Origin: Odontocerum albicorne
Taxonomy: Eukaryota > Arthropoda > Insecta > Trichoptera > Odontoceridae
Direction: 5' to 3'
Assembly: GCA_949825065.1 (NCBI GenBank)
Contig: OX463849.1
Coordinates: 41,971,234-42,035,233, forward strand
DNA length: 64,000 nucleotides
In this document: positions 53,453 to 64,000 of the stretch, piece by piece
Layout: each line of letters opens with the position of its first letter
Numbering within the stretch: the stretch's first letter is position 1
Made by a program: the position numbers and the translations under genes
The notes under the pieces: model-generated
Told to the model about the DNA's origin: nothing
Seen by the model: the letters and a program-made list of their open reading frames with translations, nothing else
The model's database searches: none

Positions 53453-54578
53453 CGAGTCATATCCAGAAAATAAGTGTACTGAATTTTTGAAGGTTACAAT
53501 TTTTTTTATTTAAACAAAAAAATTACGTGGTTACCGTAGTACATATGTAAGCTATTTTTCGACATAGTCGCCATTCCTTTCAATGCAGGTGGTGAAGCGG
53601 GGTATCAACTTTTTGATACCTTCCTCGAAGTAGTTTCCCGCCAACACCTCCGTCCACTTCTCCACCTCCTCCTTTACCTCCTCGTCGGTTGTAAACCTTT
53701 TTCCACCCATGTGCAGCTTCAGGGAGGTAAAGAGATAGTAATCTGAAGGTGCTAGGTCATGGGAATGCGCGGGATGGTTCAGGACATCCCATTTAAACGA
53801 GGCGAGCAGTTCCTTCGTGGCGTTGGCCGTGTGTGGTCTGGCATTGTCGTGCAGCAGGCAGACTCCCATTGTCAGCATGCCTCTCCTCTTGTTCTGAATC
53901 GCCCTCCGCAATTTTTTTAGGGTCTCACAGTATCTTGCAGAGTTGATGGTCTCCCCTTGAGGCATATATTCAATTAAAATTATGCCTTGACAGTCCCAAA
54001 ACACGGATGCCATGATTTTCTGTCAGCTGTTTTGGGACCCACCTCGCGGACAGTTTCCGATATCCGAGGGTTTCTGTGATGGTTTCGTGTAGTAGAGATC
54101 TGGAGATTTGCGGAAACATCGCAGAAAGTTCATCCACAGTCAATCTGCGATCGTCACGGAGCGCATTTTCGATTTTTTCCACAATATCGTCAGTCACAAT
54201 TGAAGGTATTCCGCTCCTCTGATCATCATGCACAGACGTACGACCGTTTTTAAACTCGCGACGCCACTTGTACACACTCGTACGATTCATAGCTTTATCA
54301 CCATATGCAGTTTTCACCTCATTATAAACCTCAACCGGAGGTTTTCCCTTCCAAACAAGATAACGGATGACGCCGCGTATTTCGCACTTGGCGGGAGATT
54401 GGATTGACATTTTTCACGAAACGTGTTGTCGCGTTGACACTTCTCAACGTACTGACCTTGAACCGGTCTCGTTGCGAAGGGGAAGGGTCAGGCTACACGG
54501 AAGTGTAGCCAACATGTCGAAAATAAAATCCATCCGGTCGTGAGAACCTCAGTACACTTACTTTTTGGATACGCCTCG
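53453..54578 (-). mobile_element. Mariner with central deletion (1126 bp)
   Basis: Inverted ends CGAG(T/G)C(A/G)TATCCA ... TAAGTGTACTGA are about 30 bp long with four differences. TA flanks both sides (53451-53452 and 54579-54580). The transposase lies on the minus strand. The TIR family is distinct from the two other mariners here. Confidence 0.92.
53552..54410 (-). pseudogene. Mariner transposase lacking the first catalytic Asp
   Basis: The N-terminal part starts at ATG 54410 (MSIQSPAKCEIRGVIRYLVW). It has both helix-turn-helix parts (NRTSVYKWRREFKNGRTSV and RLTVDELSAMFPQISRSLLH) and the linker motif in the form WVPKQL. After QLTE the sequence jumps to KIMASVFWDCQGI in another frame near 54005-54017; the intervening 60-70 residues with the first catalytic aspartate are gone. 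The remainder is open to 53552: LLHDNARPHT (second D) and HSHDLAPSDYYLF (third D, 34 residues later; the usual YSPDLAP is HSHDLAP). It ends at GDYVEK. The protein cannot be active. Confidence 0.9.
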
Positions 54579-54580
54579 TA

Positions 54581-55200
54581 ATTGGGTTAATTAAGAAAAA
54601 AAATTGAAAAAAAAACTAGTTACAGTACATTTTATGGTATTGAAAAAGAGTATTACAAGATGAAATTACATTTATCTGTATTTTGTACTGAGATAATAAT
54701 TTTCTTGTCGCTATCTCTAAAATCATTTTTTGTTTTATAATATCAAATGAGTTTCTTGTGAGGAATTGTTAGACATAGTTTTGATGTGATTGTTGAGATT
54801 ATGATGCGGTTGGAACTTTGTTTGTGATAGCTTGGGTTTTAAGTATGTGAATGTTTTAGTATTTTGGAGGAATATATGAAATTTATGAATAAAGAATGAG
54901 ATCACCTCATCACAGGCCATGCTTTGTGAAGTGGGTCTATATAACATATCTGCAAAATGGAGCGTTTTTAGAATTGCTATATACTTATATTTTACGCTTC
55001 GCTGTTCGATTAAAACGATGTAAATTTTAAATGTTGTAGATTTTGGAGAAAAAATATAAATTTTACGAATTGAAGACAGGGGTAAAATATTTTTGAATTC
55101 ACACCTTAACATATACGTATAAAATATTTGTTTTTTTAGGTAAAGGCTTTTATCATTACATAGTAGCAAAAAATATGTTTGATAGAGAAATATATTAGCT
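54581..55200. other. Unassigned AT-rich DNA
   Basis: The 157-residue minus-strand frame 54735-55208 is rich in Phe, Ile, Lys and Tyr, as expected of chance frames in AT-rich DNA, and has no recognisable domain. I do not call it a gene. Confidence 0.4.
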
Positions 55201-55314
55201 GTTGACATAAGTTGTGTCCGTTTTTTACCAATTTGAAAATGAGCACCAAAAGTTAAACAAAATGGTTAATGTTATACGTCATTCGGAAGAAAATTTTCTG
55301 CTCTACAAGATATT

Positions 55315-55904
55315 GTGTTTGCTTTGACGTTACGTATATTATTTTATTTGATTACAAGCCTTCAAATGGAATGTCAAGTAGACGAAAGACACCTTCTGTT
55401 CGCGTCCAATCGAGGGAATAAAGCTGCCAAAGCTACTCGCGATATTTGCGAAGTATACGGCGAAGATGCTATGAATGAAAGAACAGCTCGTCGATGGTTT
55501 TTGCGTTTCAAAGACGGTAATTTCGACCTGAAAGACATGGAGCGTTCCGGACGACCAGTGGACTTCGATGAAGACCGCTTAAACCATATTATTCATGAAG
55601 ATCCCCTCTAAGGTGATGCTTAGGTGATGCTAATTGGCCACCAAGATCATGTGATCTGACACCATTGGACTATTTTCTCTGGGGTTACGTGAAAATCCAG
55701 GTCTATAAGAATGACCCCCGATCAATTCCTGAGCGGAAGGACGAAATTATTCGCGTTATTGGTGAGTTAGAACCGCAATTATGCCAAAATGTCATCGAAA
55801 TTTTTGACAGAAGAGTGGACATCTGTGGAGCTGCAAGAGGTGGATTTTGGCGGATATTGTTTATTGTGTTTAAATGGCATACATTATACTTCAATGATCA
55901 ATAA
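55315..55904 (+). pseudogene. Mariner transposase, N- and C-terminal parts only
   Basis: The first frame (to 55611) reads from GNKAAKATRDICEVYGEDAM to ERTARRWFLRFKDGNFDLKD and ERSGRPVDFDEDRLNHIIHE, a clear mariner N-terminal helix-turn-helix domain. About 30 bp later another frame reads NWPPRSCDLTPLDYFLWGYV then RSIPERKDEIIRVIGELEPQ, the region around the third catalytic residue and the tail. The middle, with the first two aspartates, is missing. Either one element lost its centre or two related elements were joined. A short repeat, ggtgatgctta/ggtgatgctaa, marks the junction at 55611-55632. No convincing inverted ends were found; a likely right end is near gaaagaccct at 55979. Confidence 0.8.
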
Positions 55905-55982
55905 AAAGTTTTTTGAAATCAAAGCAAATTGTGTTTTATTCTTTTTTTTAAGAGTTATTAAAAAAAACCGCTCAATTTGAAA

Positions 55983-56075
55983 GACCCTGAAGATTGCTAC
56001 ATGACAATATACCCGTCAGGTTGCACTGTATATAACGATTATGTAATACAATACAAGTAATTCATTTAAACAATA
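55983..56075 (+). repeat. LINE 3'-UTR-like relic
   Basis: gaagattgctacatgacaat, acccgtc, actgtatata and tgtaatacaatacaa follow in the same order as in 5680-5765. Confidence 0.45.
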
Positions 56076-56406
56076 ATAATTATGTTTTAAGTATTGAGTC
56101 TTCATAGATTCGAACCCGATTTGTCCCAGGCCGTGATCAAGTAGGTTTTGATACTTTCGAGGGTGTTATTTCAAGGCATTAAAGAAAAGGGTTGAGCATT
56201 GATATTAATGTGTTTTGCTCTTAAATGCAAATGAATATTACCATGCAAATGATCTTCACGTTTATCCCCTTGTTGCAACACACTTATATTTAATATTAAA
56301 ATTAATGTTCTGTAATTTTTCATTTATTATTTGATAAACTGTCTGCAATTCAAAAGGTGACACTTGAAAACTTAAAAAAAATATTTTGAAATAAAAGAAA
56401 ACCACG
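56076..56406. other. Unassigned AT-rich DNA
   Basis: A reversed B-box-like word (gattcgaaccc) at 56107 has no partner A box. Nothing else recognised. Confidence 0.4.
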
Positions 56407-57027
56407 TTGAAATAATTTACCAGATTAGTAACATAATATGATTTCACAATCAGAAGTTCAATTAATTTACCAGATTAGTAACATAATACGATTTCACAAT
56501 CATAAGTTCAATTAATTTACCTGATTAGTAACATAATACGATTTCACGATCATAAGTTCAATTAATTTACCAGATTAGTAACATAATACGATTTCACGAT
56601 CATAATCGATCCCTCTTTGTGTAACAGGAGAAATCCGTGTAAAGTGTATAAAAAAAAATAAGTCCAATTAATTTACCAGATTAGTAATATAATACGATTT
56701 CACAATCATAAGTTCAATTAATTTACCAGATTAGTAACATAATACGATTTCACAATCATAATTTCAATTAATTTACCAGATTAGTAACATAATACGATTT
56801 CACAATCATAAGTTCAATTAATATACCTGATTAGTAACATAATACGATTTCACGATCATAAGTTCAATTAATTTACTAGATTAGTAACATAATACGATTT
56901 CACGATCATAATCGATCCCTCTTTGTGTAACAGGAGAAATCCGTGTAAAGTGTATAAAAAAAAATAAGTCCAATTAATTTACCAGATTAGTAATATAATA
57001 CGATTTCACAATCATAAGTTCAATTAA
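56407..57027. repeat. 50-bp array with a 306-bp higher-order unit
   Basis: The basic unit (caattaatttaccagattag, taacataatacgatttcaca, atcataagtt) repeats about ten times. A 57-bp non-repeat insert beginning atcgatccctctttgtgtaa occurs twice, at 56605 and 56911, 306 bp apart with the same neighbours. So a block of five units plus insert has itself been duplicated. Confidence 0.93.
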
Positions 57028-57185
57028 TGTCAAAATTATGACAAAAATGTTTTTTATTGGTGCATTAAAAAATGGAGATTTCGAATATATTTATTGACAA
57101 TTTTTTTAAAATACATTTTCTTTATCAGCTTTATTCAGTCTAGTTAATTTGTCCTCTTCCTGGCTGCGATTAAAACTTAAAGGAC
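57028..57185. other. Spacer between two arrays
   Basis: AT-rich, no features. Confidence 0.4.
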
Positions 57186-57808
57186 ATTATATACAACCTC
57201 GTTTACAGAGCAGACTATTCTTATTATATACAACCTCGTTTACAGAGCAGACTATTCTTATTATATACAACCTCGTTTACAGAGCAGACTATTCTTATTA
57301 TATACAACCTCGTTTACAGAGCAGACTATTCTTATTATATACAACCTCGTTTACAGAGCAGACTATTCTTATTATATACAACCTCGTTTACAGAGGAGAC
57401 TATTCTTATTATATACAACCTCGTTTACAGAGGAGACTATTCTTATTATATACAACCTCGTTTACAGAGCAGACTATTCTTATTATATACAACCTCGTTT
57501 ACAGAGCAGACTATTCTTATTATATACAACCTCGTTTACAGAGCAGACTATTCTTATTATATACAACCTCGTTTACAGAGGAGACTATTCTTATTATATA
57601 CAACCTCGTTTACAGAGCTGACTATTCTTATTATATACAACCTCGTTTACAGAGCAGACTATTCTTATTATATACAACCTCGTTTACAGAGGAGACTATT
57701 CTTATTATATACAACCTCGTTTACAGAGCTGACTATTCTTATTATATACAACCTCGTTTACAGAGCAGACTATTCTTATTATATACAACCTCGTTTACAG
57801 AGCAGACT
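57186..57808. repeat. 37-bp minisatellite, 17 copies
   Basis: attatatacaacctcgttta + cagagcagactattctt repeats about 17 times, nearly perfectly; variants are gaggag and gagctg. As 37 is not a multiple of three, a frame through the array passes through all three phases, and none contains a stop, giving a spurious 245-residue plus-strand frame (57149-57886). Confidence 0.97.
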
Positions 57809-57898
57809 GTTAAAAAACGTCTCAGCTCGGGATTAAAAATCTATTTTATAACAAATTACAAATATCTCAAAAAAAAAATAATTTAGTAGAAGAATATA

Positions 57899-58205
57899 AA
57901 GAAGGTGGCAGCGGCCATTACATTTATTACATCCCCACATTTGCATACGTCAAAACAACAAATCGGAAAGAAAACCATAGAAAACTTACCTAGCGACAAG
58001 AAACGTTTGTAGATCTTTCAATATTTGACTCCTAGGTATCAACATATTCGACTTGACGTTTAGTGTGAAGAATGTGTGTAGTGTTAATATATAATCATAA
58101 ATTATGATAAAACCTCAAAAACGTTTTTTCTTCAAGTGCTTCCTAAAGCTGCACCACCCACTCATATTTCTAATATTTAGAGGCAGAAAAAATTCAAAGT
58201 TTTTA
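57899..58205 (+). repeat. Interspersed repeat family A, copy 3
   Basis: aaggtggcagcggccatta, ggaaagaaaaccatagaaaa and tttagtgtgaagaatgtgtg follow in the same order as in 6770-7060. Confidence 0.55.
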
Positions 58206-59514
58206 AATATATAAAAAAAAATTAAGATGATTAATATCGTTAAAAATAAGAATTATCTTGCGGCCACGTAACTTCCTTAAATTGATTTTGTCTGGTGAGT
58301 TGGAAGGGATTGCCTCCTTGCAATAAGCACGCCAGGTGTTTAGCATATAGCTTGCTCAAACATGCTTTTTATTTTAAAATTAATTAGAATATCGTATATT
58401 TTAAAGATAACATTGTAAATTAAAATAAGTAGCTACATGAACGAAATACTCGTATGTTCATAAATTGTTGAGCTGAAAAACTAAAAAAAACGTCCCGCTG
58501 GTTTCAATTGCCAACGGTTTTATAATAAAAAAAAAGTAACACAAGCTTTTTATCGGCTGTCCTGAAACTGAAGGAAAAAGCACTTCAACATTTTTTTTTT
58601 CTCAGCCGGATGACTCATATTTCGAAACCCCCACCCGCGACATTTTCCAAACTATGTTCTGGACGTTGCATTTACAAGCCGAAATTTACAATGTCGATGA
58701 CGTTTAAAAAAACATTCCACTCATAAAAAAGAGCGAATTTTAAACTATCACTAGACAAATAGTGCATATTAATAGAACAAGTGTTCTTTACTGAAAACCT
58801 CATCCTGTGCTTAAGTGCCTTACGCCTGAATCCTTCCCCAATAGTCTCCTACATACGAGTTAAAAGTTAAGTTAAAAAGGTTCTCTGTTAAAAAAAAGAG
58901 GTATTTTGAAAAAAGATTAAAACAATAGTGTGATGATATATTGCTTTGTGCTTATTGCCTTTATTTTGTGCTTGTTGCGTAGAGATGAATCAAATATCTC
59001 TTCGTTTGTATGCGGCCCTGACAGTTCCCAACTCAGTCTCGCCGAAACCGTTTCGTGAGAAACACGCGACAACGGCTAAATTTTCCGAGTAAAGGATACA
59101 TCTCTTCTGTTTCCCGCGTACATTTTAAAATATTAAAAACATTTGCGAATGTCATAAAAATCACACGTGATCATTTGTGAAGTGATTATTTGTATTCTAT
59201 CTAACAGGTATGATGCTTTCATTTTATTAAAATTTATTAAATAATTAATTCGTTCGTATTTAAAAATGTGACGAAATAAAAAAAATTGCCTCCAATTGGA
59301 GAGAAAAAGCCAGATTGAATCGAGAGAATTACAACCAATTTAATTTAATTTAAAAATCATCATTTGCAAACTTTTGCAACAGGATATTTCATTATTATTT
59401 TATTCCTCTCTTCAGTAAACTTAATTTGTTTTAAAAAAAATGTAATTATTGAATACTACTATGAAAATAAATAAGTTACCATTATTCGTACGTTATTATA
59501 TTTTAAGAACCAAT
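58206..59514. other. Unassigned DNA with a LINE-like tract and a GC-richer patch
   Basis: 58300-58340 (gttggaagggattgcctcct, gcaataagcacgcc) belongs with the LINE 3'-UTR-like relics. At 59010-59080 there is a GC-richer patch (gcggccctgacagttcccaa, tctcgccgaaaccgtttcgt). It could be a 5' exon or promoter area; nothing supports a frame. Confidence 0.4.
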
Positions 59515-59580
59515 AGTATTTTAATTTATTTAACTTAAATTGAACCAATAGTATTTTAATTTATTTAACTTAAATTGAAA
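59515..59580. repeat. 35-bp direct duplication
   Basis: accaatagtattttaattta + tttaacttaaattga occurs twice in tandem. Confidence 0.9.
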
Positions 59581-59625
59581 AACAAACAATATTTAAGAAA
59601 TAAAAACTATAAAATTATCTCTTCT

Positions 59626-60170
59626 AATTCCCAATTCTTACTATCATTATATTAAAATTCCCAATTCTTACTATCATTATATTAAAATTCCCAATTCTTA
59701 CTATCATTATATTAAAATTCCCAATTCTTACTTATCATTATATTAAAATTCCCAATTCTTACAATCATTATATTAAAATTCCCAATTCTTACTATCATTA
59801 TATTAAAATTCCCAATTCTTACTATCATTATATTAAAATTCCCAATTCTTACTTATCATTATATTAAAATTCCCAATTCTTACAATCATTATATTAAAAT
59901 TCCCAATTCTTACTATCATTATATTAAAATTCCCAATTCTTACAATCATTATATTAAAATTCCCAATTCTTACAATCATTATATTAAAATTCCCAATTCT
60001 TACTATCATTATATTAAAATTCCCAATTCTTACTATCATTATATTAAAATTCCCAATTCTTACAATCATTATATTAAAATTCCCAATTCTTACAATCATT
60101 ATATTAAAATTCCCAATTCTTACTATCATTATATTAAAATTCCCAATTCTTACTATCATTATATTAAAAT
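59626..60170. repeat. 30-bp minisatellite, 18 copies
   Basis: aattcccaattcttactatc + attatattaa repeats 18 times; variants are tacaatc and tacttatc (+1 bp). The minus-strand 10-residue periodic frame is a by-product. Confidence 0.97.
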
Positions 60171-62300
60171 TTCAGCAATAACAAAAAACAAGAAATCCTT
60201 TTTTTTTTTATCATTTCGCGAGCGTTTTTCTTTTTGAAATATAACGAGCACGCTCGAAAGGGTTAAAAGCAAGGAAAGAATTGTTTTTTCAACTATGCTA
60301 GAAAATCAAAGTCTTACCATTTAAGTTACCAAAATTATCTGAAAAGATTAATTTGAATGAATGAAGAAAGACTAGCAAAAATGTGAGTGGAAGGCGTATG
60401 AAAGACAACAAATTAAAATAAACAATTAAAATAATATATGAAAATTTGTTCACTAAAATATTAATTCAAACGCGCATGACTTATTTGGTATATAAATTAT
60501 TCACAAGCTTTTCGATCCTTTTAAATATTATTCATATATCGATTAGTATTTTTATAGCAAAAATATTTTTAGAAGAAAAATTTATCGTAAAACCTCAAAT
60601 TCTTAATGGTTACTAGACATCCTCCAAAAATCGTATGCAATTTTCCTAATAGTACGTACTCGTACATTTTTATATAACATGTCCTTATATTTCATTCTTA
60701 ATATACATTTTTATGCAGTCGGCCTCAAAATTATATATATTTTTATGCAATCCACATATGAAATTGAAACAGTCAAAAATCTTATTTTAATGAAATAAAG
60801 CATCATGTACAGTAGGCATATGTATTGAAAATATTATAATTCTGAATATCATACGTTTAAACATTTTGCTCAAGATTTATTTTATTGAAAAAGAAAACGA
60901 AAAATCTTTTTTTTATTTTAATGTTATAATCTTACTATTTACAGTATTTTTAACCCTTGATTTCGTCCACAAATTGCTAACAGAAAAATAGAAAAGCCTT
61001 TGTTAATTAATAGACAAACTTTTGTTCAATATACCGAACAAATGTTAATGCCATCGTGAATTAAGGTGGTGTTAGTGCAGTATTCACGAATTGAGTTATT
61101 AAGATCGTCACCAGTCGCAAACGGAATGACCTCGCTGAATGAGTTTTCCAGTGTCAATATTCCCCATGTCCCGGTAGATAAATTAAGGGTTGAACTCCTT
61201 AATCAAATAATCTTTTCAGCAATGGTAGACTAAATATTCAATACATATCAAACCAAAACATATTGATAAATTTTTTCAGCAATTTTTGTCTTGGCTATGG
61301 TCGACTAATTACAAAACATAGTCGCCAATTGTAGAGGGAGCAGATATGCATTTTTTAAAGATGAGGCTTCAAAGCGTATAACCATACATTTCAGATACCA
61401 AGTTGATGCTTAAAAAATCTTTTTAACCATATCTTAATCAAAAATCAATTTATATTTTGTGGCAGAAGATTTTGTGCGTAACAATTTAATTAAATAATTT
61501 ATTTTCACGTGTTTATTTAAACATTTTACAATGTACAATTTAGTGAGTGTATTGCTTCGAGCCTTTGACTTAATGTTTTCCTAACAACCATACTTTACGC
61601 AGCTGTTTTGAGTGAAAAGTGAAAATTTTACATCATTGATCTATTTAGAAAACATCAAAAATAAAAAAAAAACAAGACAAACTAAAGCGCATGGCATGTT
61701 AAGAAAAAAGAAACTAAGAAAACCAAAAAAGTTTTTCCTTTTATTCAACCAGATATTTCAAAGAAGAAAGTGTCAAAAAAAAGATACTCATAATTCATTA
61801 TACATGTACATCCAAGGTTTTGGATTCATTTGTATATAACTAATGAAATATATTTTTTTCATTAAACGTGTAATGGTATTATCAAATCCCAGCATCGTAC
61901 TGAATAAAACTCACAGGCATGTTCTACTCTATGAAAGCATCGTCTAACAGCATGTCAATTTTTTTTTGTCAAATTCGTCAAGTTTCAAAAGATTAATATT
62001 TAAAATTAGATCGACCGAAAGCTGTTAAGACCTGTTATATTAAATATTTTATGAAATAAGATATATGCATATATTCGTAACTTCTCAATACAAATTGAAC
62101 AACGTACACTATTGTCATTTTTGACGAGGCACGAAAATATAAATAAGAAACAATAGTGTGCAGTATGTGTTATATTTTTGTTGCATAGAATACAACTTAG
62201 TGGGTTAGTTGCCATAGCAATCTTTTCCAACTAATTACAAAAACGTTAACTGAAACCCTATATAAATTTGAGATTATACTGTGCCTTGAGAAAGACAGGA
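60171..62300. other. Unassigned AT-rich DNA
   Basis: About 2.1 kb without a recognised gene. At 60345-60415 the words gaatgaatgaagaaagac and aatgtgagtggaaggcgta match the LINE relic at 47330-47775 (inverted), a small plus-strand fragment. The frame 61612-61839 is Lys-rich and unconvincing. Confidence 0.45.
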
Positions 62301-62454
62301 TAACCTCACGAAAATAGTCGGATTTTATCGTATAAGTGATTAAAAACAAGGTTTAAGAAAAAGGTGTTTTTATAATATCGGCTCACAAAGTGAATGCTTA
62401 AATTTGAATTAAGTGAAGTAAAAAATATCTCTGTATATTCATCGGCTACGGTTT

Positions 62455-62682
62455 TTTTCCTACCTAGGCTCAGTAAACAAGGAATCAAAACGTTTATCCT
62501 TAATAACTTTGTTAATAAACGGGATGTCACGTGTGCTAAGACAAGCATCGATAAGATATTGGGGTGATAATTTAGCACGGTCAGAGCAACATCAGGCGCA
62601 ATGTGACGGTTGGCTGGAGATATCTCAATGAAGTTAACAATTAGTTCTCCAGCGCAGACTGTTGAGTGTTCCCTTGACCTCT
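62455..62682 (-). other. Possible exon of an unidentified host gene
   Basis: On the minus strand a good splice acceptor (ttttcacaattctcttccag, just above 62682) is followed by about 228 bp open in only one frame, ending at a possible donor cctag|gtagga near 62455. Base composition is less AT-rich than the flanks. The frame reads EHSTVCAGELIVNFIEISPA, NRHIAPDVALTVLNYHPNIL, SMLVLAHVTSRLLTKLLRI, an amphipathic, helix-like sequence. I do not recognise the protein. It may equally be a chance frame or an old mobile-element fragment. Confidence 0.25.
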
Positions 62683-62743
62683 GGAAGAGAATTGTGAAAA
62701 CAACTGGCAAAATTAATATTCTTGTTATGTTCGTCACTCTCAA

Positions 62744-64000
62744 CCATAGTTAAAATATTTGGCAGGGGCAATATTTTTTAATTATACAGACAAGTTTTTA
62801 ACGATTATCACGAACATTATATTGATCATAAAAGGATAATTAATATAAGGTACAAGGATACCTATGACTTCAGTCATATCTATTATTTAAAAAAAATAAC
62901 GCCGTTTAGAGAACAATCTCTCTTTAAAAACACTCTTAGTCGAAAATCAAACCTACTAATATTAAAAAATATTTAAAAAATATATAAGTTCAGTATGATA
63001 CCGAACTCAATGTTGTCTCCTAGTCACACTATTCAATACGCCGTGTATCCCTTATCACGAATGCGGATATGTACTTCTGAAAAGTACCCTACGAAAACAT
63101 GAATTTGATTCAATAACTTAAATTTTCCATTTTATTTTCACTTAAACTCTATATTTATTCAGTATACCCATATCTCGTCCCTATCCCCCGGACAACCGCT
63201 TTTTTGCATAACTATAAATTCTATTGATTCTCTTTACTCGCTTCGGGACAGAAGTCTGATTTAACCTACGTATTTTTACACTGTTTCAATTTTTATATCA
63301 ATTGATTTGCGTCACTTCGAATAGCTTTTGTATATAATAGTTACAATTAATTAAAGCTAAAATGCAAAAAAACTTATGATGAATCTTGAATTATGCAATG
63401 TTTTTTCCATGTTAATTTTTTTCATTTTTAAACATGTTTTACGTCGAATTACTTTAATATATAGGTAGTTGAATCAGGAACTAATGGGGCAAATAATAAT
63501 AATGAATCTTAAGGCCCCTTAGGAAAGTTAAAAGTAAAAATAAAAATGAATTAAGTATACAAAAATCCTTTTACATAACATATACGGGAATTAATAGTGC
63601 TCATGCTTGTTGGGATAATATGTTAGATGCTCAATATAAAAATAATAAAAAGGGATAATTTATTTAGCGCCATTTACATAGCAGACGTTTCTCATGGGTG
63701 CTTGGGGAGCGAACCCACTATTACAAATTGAAAATAAAATACGTTAAGGCAAGGATAGGAAGGTGGTGGCTGCGGCCATTAGTTTATGTATGAATTGAAA
63801 ATAAACATAACGGCATATCAAAAATATTGTATTTTACACACAGACTTTCTCTTTTGCGGTTTGAATGATTTCTGTAGTTAGAGTCAAGCTCACTTATCTC
63901 GAGTAGAGTGCACCTTACAACAATGTTATAAAGAAAAAAGCTAATTAATTTTAATATCATAATTTTGTTTAAATATTCGTTTTGTAATTGTATTTTACTT
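62744..64000. other. Unassigned AT-rich DNA
   Basis: No gene recognised. 63750-63800 (aggaaggtggtggctgcggc + cattag) is a short piece of interspersed family A. Confidence 0.45.

Noticed and set aside
54735..55208. 157-residue minus-strand frame
   Set aside because: Composition (Phe, Ile, Lys, Tyr) is that of chance frames in AT-rich DNA, with no motif.
59833..60159. 108-residue minus-strand frame of a 10-residue repeat
   Set aside because: A by-product of the 30-bp array.

Overview
The window is AT-rich eukaryotic DNA, almost certainly from an insect. The evidence is the set of mobile elements: four copies of a Jockey-clade non-LTR retrotransposon, several mariner (DD34D) relics, hAT, pogo-like, piggyBac-like and Harbinger-like DNA transposons, tRNA-derived SINEs, and decayed LINE 3' ends of a style I associate with moth and butterfly genomes. 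That last point is an impression from memory; I would not assign an order from it. I found no convincing host gene, rRNA or functional tRNA. One possible host exon lies near 62455-62682 on the minus strand.

Layout. 1-4200: a 61-bp minisatellite, a 619-bp solo LTR with a 5-bp target duplication, and a LINE relic. 4202-5487: a mariner with perfect 31-bp inverted repeats and one frameshift. 5490-9020: LINE and SINE relics and a hAT-like MITE. 9255-11017: a 66-bp satellite with a 202-bp higher-order period. 11300-14430: a hAT MITE, then a SINE split by a perfect palindromic retroposon and by a MITE. 15170-21496: LINE fragments, a mariner relic, a second palindromic retroposon and an internally deleted mariner. 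23118-23455: a 48-bp array.

24355-36066 is the core of the window. A full-length Jockey element (copy 3, about 5.5 kb once its insert is removed) carries an intact gag-like ORF1 and an EN-RT ORF2 that overlap by 17 nt. A second copy (copy 2) inserted into its 5' UTR. A third, 5'-truncated copy (copy 1) inserted into its left target-site duplication, so copies 1 and 3 share one target sequence. A fourth, 5'-truncated copy lies on the minus strand at 43858-47189. All four copies end without poly(A), in a segment that can form a pseudoknot.

36600-43260: a Harbinger-like TIR element, MITEs and SINEs, a 53-bp array, a third palindromic retroposon, and a degenerate minisatellite split by a SINE. 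47330-49631: a LINE relic and a pogo-like element interrupted by a hAT one base from its right end. 50100-57030: LINE, SINE, piggyBac-like and mariner relics with small arrays. 57186-60170: 37-bp and 30-bp arrays. The rest is AT-rich DNA with no assigned content.

There is no operon-like cooperation here. The only genes meant to act together are ORF1 (RNA-binding gag-like protein) and ORF2 (endonuclease and reverse transcriptase) of the Jockey element. Copy 3 keeps both frames open but has lost six residues in the endonuclease.
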